DNA from: Trebouxia sp. TZW2008
Lineage: Eukaryota; Chlorophyta; Trebouxiophyceae; Trebouxiales; Trebouxiaceae
DNA: 64,000 bases
Reading direction: 5' to 3'
Assembly: GCA_002118135.1 (NCBI GenBank)
Contig: BDIU01000099.1
Location: forward strand, 248,001-312,000
Position 1 is the stretch's first letter. Each line of letters opens with the position of its first letter. Below, in pieces: positions 59,097-64,000 of the stretch. Under the pieces are notes generated by a model. It ran no database searches. It saw only the letters and a list, made by a program, of their open reading frames with translations, and was not told the origin of the DNA. The translations under genes were made by a program, and so were the position numbers.

Positions 59097-59621
59097 TGCC
59101 TTGATTACAGGCTATACGAGCGCCAGCACCAAAGATAAAAAGACGCCTGTTGCACGAGGCCATAAACAACAGGCTTCACCTGGACAAAACCCAAACGCTT
59201 CGATCTGTCACAGCTCAAGTTTGTCATCTTGAAGTTGCTTTAGTCATCGCATTGATCGCAAGTCTCTGACCAAAGCTCCGACAAGCGAAAGCAGAAAAGC
59301 GCAGGCCGACACTGTGCCTTAGCGTCAATGCATTTGCGTAACATATGTCCATCAAAGGCGTCATATCGCACACTGTTTCCGCATGATCACTCTGCTTATG
59401 TGTAGAGTGACATGCAGCCCAGCGTTGACTGCGTAGCAAGCTGCTTTTGACGCTGCGCCGGCAGCATTTCCGCAAATTTGGTTTCAAAGATTTGTGTTCG
59501 GCTTAGCTCTGCTATGAAGCATCCATCCGGCAAACCCTTGCAGCCTGTCTGCGTATGCCATATGCACATACTTTAGCAAGCTCTCGTCCAAAGCAGTAGC
59601 AAAGACTTGCTTACATCCAGC
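59097..59621. promoter_or_regulatory. Divergent promoter region, coiled-coil gene / DCAF6-like
   Basis: 525 bp between opposite start codons. No gene-like frame is supported here. No TATA motif is evident. Confidence 0.4.
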
Positions 59622-62600
59622 ATGCCACAGCCGTACGGCAAGCAGCAGCGAAGCTTGTCTGCACAAACAGGCTTGATCAAACGACTGAGCAACACACAAT
59701 CTTTCAAAGGACACAGCAGCACTGTCAACGCGCTAGACTGGAGTTCAGACGGGGAGATACTCTTAAGCGGCAGTGATGATTGCAGAATCAAGCTCTGGAA
59801 TGCAGAGAGTGGCAAGGCAATGCATACATTTGACTCTGTAAGCCTCAAAGCGCTGCCGTCTTGCTGTCCTGCAGTTGGCAGTTTCTTAAACGTTTAGCTA
59901 TGCAGGGTCACACATCCAGCATATACGTGTCAAAGTTCCTGCCAAATACTGGCAATGCGCAAATCATCACCTCAGCAGCAGACAGGCAGGTGAGTGTCAC
60001 ATGGTCTACTGTGCATTTGCAATGACACTGTCTTGTCTGACTTGCAACAGTCGAACATTTGGCATCTTTACCATGACACTCAACATCAGTCAGCCTGACG
60101 AACACCTCTAGCACCTTTGCCAGCAAGTCTTATGTACTGGTGTGATCATTATCACAACCACTACCATCGTGATTGTTGACACTGTCTGTCTATTGTGCAA
60201 GCGTCTGAAAACAGGATGTGTAGTGCACAAGCTGCTTGCTTTCTGCTACAGATCAGGCTGGTCGATCTGGAGCGCAGTGCCATCAAACCGTACACATTCC
60301 ACCATGGCAAGGTCAAAGCCCTTGTGGCGTTGGATCCATGTAAGGCTTGTTGAAGTGAACACGCAGCTGTTTCTAGTCAAGACATTCATGAAGTCACTCA
60401 TCATTGCACACCTGTTTTCAACAAGGCTGAGCACTATTTCTAGTCTCTGGAGCATACAATGCCATCAAGCCATACACATTCCACCACGGCAAGGTCGAAG
60501 CCCTTGTGGCGTTGGATCCATGTAAGACTTGTTGGACTGAACACTCATCTGTATCCAGTCCAGTCATTCACTGATGCACGGTTGCCGTCAAAAACGCTGA
60601 GCACTGTTTTCTAATCTCTGCAGCATGCAATGCTGGAAAAAATTGATGCAGTTTGCATGCTTTGAAAAGCCCTTACCATCAGGCCAGAAAGGATTGCTGC
60701 TGGGACAACTTTGAATGCAACTTGTATGCAATGCTGTTGGTTGCTCTGCAATGCTGGTGGCCTCAGGATGCGCCCCTGCTTTCACAAATTTTGATGCACT
60801 TTTTATGCTTCTGATTCGCCCTTAGCTTCACGCTGAGATGGAGGCCTGCTATTTTGTGCAGGCCTGTTCATTTCTGGCAGTGATGATGGAACTGTACGGC
60901 ACTACGACACGCGGGAGAGAAGTGACACAAACAGCACAAACAGCCTTCTTGGAATGCGATCCGGTGACGTTCTAGGTAAGCCCTGCATGCTTTGTAAGTG
61001 ACGCATGCAGGGCAGAACAGCATGATTTGCGTGCTGTTGTCGTCACAGTTCAGTGAAATGAATGACTGGTTGATTGACTGACTAGTTGGTTGTTGGATTG
61101 ACTGCAGCTGATCAGAAGTTTGAGCGCACACCTCGGGGACGCGCCAAGGTCGGCATCAATGCTGTTGCTGTTGACAGCATGAGGCCACATCTGTTTGTGA
61201 CCGGCAGTAGTGACCCTATGGGTGAGGTCAGCAGACTCGTTTATCCATGATCGCACCCATATTGCTCACCTGATACCAGGCATCACATATTTTCTGCTGA
61301 AATGGCTTGTCTGTTAGCGGACACCCTGCAAAGCTCGTGTCCGCATTCAGAACGGCCTATACAAGTATTTTTTAGGCTGTAGTGTTGACATGCATCTGGT
61401 GTAGCGCTGCTGCTTTCCTTTACAAGTGAGCAATAGGCCTATTGCACCTACCTTTTCAGCATGTCGGTCACACATGGCATGCAAAACATCAGACACTGGT
61501 GACGCACATGCAAAGCATCAGACACTGGTGACGCACATGCAAAGCATCAGACACTGGTGACGCACATGCAAAGCATCAGACACTGTTGACGCACATGCAA
61601 AGCATCAGACACTGGTGACGCACATGCAAAGCATCAGACACTGGTGACGCACATGCAAAGCATCAGTCCAAATGCGGCTGTCCAATTGCAGTGTACTTTC
61701 ATGAGAATCATATGCACCGCTGTAGTGCAGTCATATGACAAATGTATGTTCAAGTTCAGCACGGTCATAAGATAGACGTGCGTACAACTGCAGTGCGGTT
61801 GTACGACAGACGCATGAGTGGGCGGAGGGGCCATTCAGCTTTGCCCTCAGGCCGCAACATGCCCCAGTGGGTTTCCTGCTACATCCCAACCAGCCTCAAG
61901 ACTGATGCCCTGCTACCCCGCTCTGGCCCAGAAAGGTATACATTCAGTTCTTTCGTAACACATGCTAGACAGGCTCAGCGGACCCCGCTGGGTATGTACT
62001 GAAACTGAAAGGTAGGCATTGTACTTTCTGTCAGTTGCTCTTCAGGATATGGAACCAAAAGTAGTTTATTGAACTTCTTGGCTTGCACACACAAGTGTGC
62101 GTGTTTGTCTAGCAAGCAAAAGTAGCTAATCAGCATTACTGGTTCATTGTTTTGCACTTGGGTGTGATGTCTGCATCAGAAGGGCTGTTGACTCATTCTC
62201 TGACAGAGTTGACTTGTTTGCAGAAAACAATGCATCTGTAAATTGTTTGCATGCCTGCCTGCACTGCATCTGCACTGTCAGTAGCTGCTTGTTCAAACGT
62301 CCACAACCAAACAGCTGTTCACATATACACCCAATCACTTGTCAGCTGTGAACCAAGGCACCGATCTGCGTCAATTGTAGTTTTGCATACCTCTCTCTTG
62401 TATTCTGCAGGCCCTCTTGTACGAGCAGTGTACAGTTTAGCGCTGATCACAAGCAGTGTCAACTTCAACAATGGATACATTGGGTTTGTATAATGCAGGC
62501 CCCCCTTCATAAGCAGTGTGAAGTTCAGCGTCGGAGGGGACCAGGTGTTTGCGTCATACAGTGGCGACAACATCTACAGCTTCCTCAGTACAGACCATGC

Positions 62601-64000
62601 AAGGGCATCTGAAGCCTACTGTGAAGCGCAAGGCGTGTCAAGGTTTCAACCAATCCCCTGTGATCACTGTCTGGGTCTCCGTGGTGCATTGCATACAGCA
62701 TATACAACATGTGGTTCTTCACATGTTGAGAGTTGCTTTGTACATATCAGCATGGTCTGCACCGATCTGAAGCCTACTGTGAAGCGCAAGGCCTGTCAAG
62801 GTTTCAACATGTCCCCGATTACCATTGCCTGAGTCTGCATGGCGCATTGAATACCCTGTATACAATATGTGGTTCTGCATAGTGTGAGAGAGTTGCTTTC
62901 TGCATACAAGCATGTACATGCTTTCCAACCTGAAGCGTGCTGTGAAACGTAAGGCTTGTCAAGGTGTCAACAAGTCATCTGTGATCACTGTCATGCTTTG
63001 CATGTCATTATGCGTACTGTATTCACCACAGATGCTTCTTTGTAATTTGCGAGTCGCTCTGTTCATAGCAGCATGCACGTGCTGTCTTTGTTAAGCCTTG
63101 CGTCACCTTGTTGCCAAATGCACAGAAGTAATGTGCACATCAATTACATATCATTAAAGGAGATCTCCTTTCTGATGTAGGCCAAGCTCTGCCTTTGAGA
63201 TGTGCTCTGCCAGCCGCCACGCAATTCTCAGAATGACACAGTGCTGAAACAAAAATCATTTTCTTGTGCAGGCCGAGCTCTGCCTTTGGGACACGTTCTG
63301 CCAGCCGCCATGCAATCCTCAACATTTCTGCAGATGCACTCGGCAATGGGCGTGCGCAGGAGCAAGCAGCCTTTCAGAACTCTCCAAATCATACGCAGAA
63401 CCGGGGCAATGGCTTGCACACAGGTACCGTTCAGTGCAAAGGTGTCACGCACACCGAAGTGCAGATGTCAGGTCTGCCTGTGCCATGCTTGATATGCACA
63501 ACATGAGGCGTGAGCTCTTATGCTTTGCTGCTAGCCATCAGCAGCCTCAAACGTGATTGACTTGCATTCACATGTGTTTTGTGCCAGAAGCCTCAAATAT
63601 GTGTCGGTGGTGAATGCTTGAGGAAAGACCAACTGCGCTTGAACAGTAGCAGGATGTTGGCGTCAACTTTTTGACTCATAAGACTTGACAATGCTGAGCA
63701 GTGGCGATGAGCTCCCTGATACACACAAGCTTGCAAAATCTGTGCACTGAATGCAGCTGGGACTGTCGCAAATGATGCTCCCGCCAGCCATCCCAGCAGT
63801 GGTGGGCTCTCAACAGCAGCAGCTGCAGCTGTGGCACGCATCCGTGCCCATCGCGCTGCTACTCGTGCGCCTGGCTCAACAACAGAGGCTGCAACCCAAA
63901 CAGCTGCAGATTGGAACCCTTTGATGCACCAGCTACCACTACTTCCAGGGAGTAGCACAGAGCACAATGCCAACCCGCAGCAGCCGGCGCAATCTTCTGA
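59622..64000 (+). CDS. DCAF6-like WD40 protein, CUL4-DDB1 receptor type (3' end outside)
   Basis: WD40 proteins of the DCAF6/WDTC1 group bind DDB1 as substrate receptors of CUL4 ubiquitin ligases. Exons in phase: 59622-59837 (FKGHSSTVNALDWSSDGE...LSGSDDCRIKLW), 59906-59989 (GHTSSIYVSKFLPNTG), 60252-60339 (IRLVDLERSA...FHHGKVKALVALDP), 60862-60975 (FISGSDDGTVRHYDTRE), 61108-61221 (AVDSMRPHLFVTGSSDPM), 61794-61935 (VRLYDRRMSGRRG), 62499-about 62615 (ISSVKFSVGGDQVFASYSGD). YDTR and YDRR are WDxR-type DDB1-contact motifs. Ala/Ser-rich exons 63272-63423 and 63757-64000+ follow; the junction between 62.6 and 63.27 kb is unresolved. DCAF6 is preferred over WDTC1 because of VRLYDRRM and the layout after it. 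Confidence 0.85.
60275..60525 (+). repeat. Duplicated DCAF6-like exon end with donor
   Basis: ATCAAACCGTACACATTCCACC...GTTGGATCCAT-GTAAGG (ending 60339) is repeated nearly identically at 60466-60521, ending ...GGATCCAT-GTAAGA. The copy is in the intron. Confidence 0.85.
61478..61675. repeat. 29 bp minisatellite, about seven copies
   Basis: Unit AAAGCATCAGACACTGGTGACGCACATGC split here as AAAGCATCAGACACTGG plus TGACGCACATGC. Copies are almost identical. It lies in the intron between exons ending 61221 and starting 61794. Confidence 0.95.
62409..62545 (+). repeat. Duplicated acceptor and exon start, DCAF6-like
   Basis: TGCAGGCCCTCTTGTACGAGCAGTGT at about 62407 is a diverged copy of TGCAGGCCCCCCTTCATAAG at 62494. 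Only the second gives the WD40 frame. Confidence 0.72.
62604..63005 (+). repeat. Three ~160 bp tandem repeats, DCAF6-like intron
   Basis: Units begin CTGAAGC[CG][TG][AG]CTGTGAA[GA]CG at about 62610, 62769 and 62932 and share CAAGG[CT][TG]TCAAC and GTGATCACTGTC or relatives. The first overlaps the exon end of 62499-62615. Confidence 0.8.
63178..63330 (+). repeat. Duplicated exon start, DCAF6-like
   Basis: GTAGGCCAAGCTCTGCCTTTGAG...CTGCCAGCCGCCACGCAAT at 63177-63226 precedes the real GCAGGCCGAGCTCTGCCTTTGGG...CTGCCAGCCGCCATGCAAT at 63268-63316. The first ends in a broken frame. Confidence 0.78.

Noticed and set aside
61478..61675. CRISPR-like array with 29 bp period
   Set aside because: Repeats are directly adjacent with no unique spacers, and lie in a eukaryotic intron; it is a minisatellite.

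Overview
This 64 kb window is nuclear DNA of an intron-rich eukaryote, most likely a chlorophyte green alga; a trebouxiophyte is my best guess, by inference. Supporting points are many short exons with GT-AG introns, a plastid-type heme oxygenase with a transit-like N-terminus, a ZIF1-like MFS transporter, TGTAA motifs about 140-230 bp after stop codons (the usual chlorophyte polyadenylation signal), and an axonemal dynein assembly factor that implies motile cilia at some life stage. No bacterial-type operon, rRNA, tRNA or CRISPR array is visible.

Layout. 1-12.0 kb (+): 3' part of THADA/Trm732 (DUF2428), a tRNA 2'-O-methylation partner; its 5' end lies before the window. 12.5-13.05 kb (-): unrecognised small protein. 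13.3-16.2 kb: sparse region with an F-box-like gene (-) and a decayed relative. 16.5-29.6 kb (+): WASHC4/SWIP, a subunit of the WASH complex. 30.3-32.4 kb (-): heme oxygenase, complete 7-exon model of 300 aa. 33.05-37.8 kb (-): DNAAF4 (CS domain plus TPRs). 38.06-41.07 kb (+): MFS transporter, 687 aa in 6 exons. 41.7-49.7 kb (-): cytochrome P450. 50.2-59.1 kb (-): large coiled-coil protein. 59.6 kb to the end (+): DCAF6-like WD40 protein, running off the window. The genes do not form one pathway; they are ordinary neighbours covering tRNA modification, endosomal actin, bilin synthesis, cilium assembly, transport, oxidation and ubiquitin ligase targeting.

The unusual feature is genome architecture. 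In nearly every gene, introns are filled with tandem, diverging copies of the edge of the neighbouring exon: either intron end + AG + exon start, or exon end + GT + intron start. One copy keeps the conserved reading frame; the others carry stops, shifts or partial lengths but often keep the splice dinucleotide. More than twenty such arrays of 2-8 copies occur here, including four copies of the P450 heme-cysteine exon edge, four of a THADA exon and three of a WASHC4 exon. Superimposed are four relics of a ~175 bp TA-flanked inverted-repeat element, several minisatellites, and two GC-AG introns. Exon coordinates below were derived by hand from splice sites, reading phase and family similarity recalled from knowledge; no alignment or transcript was available.
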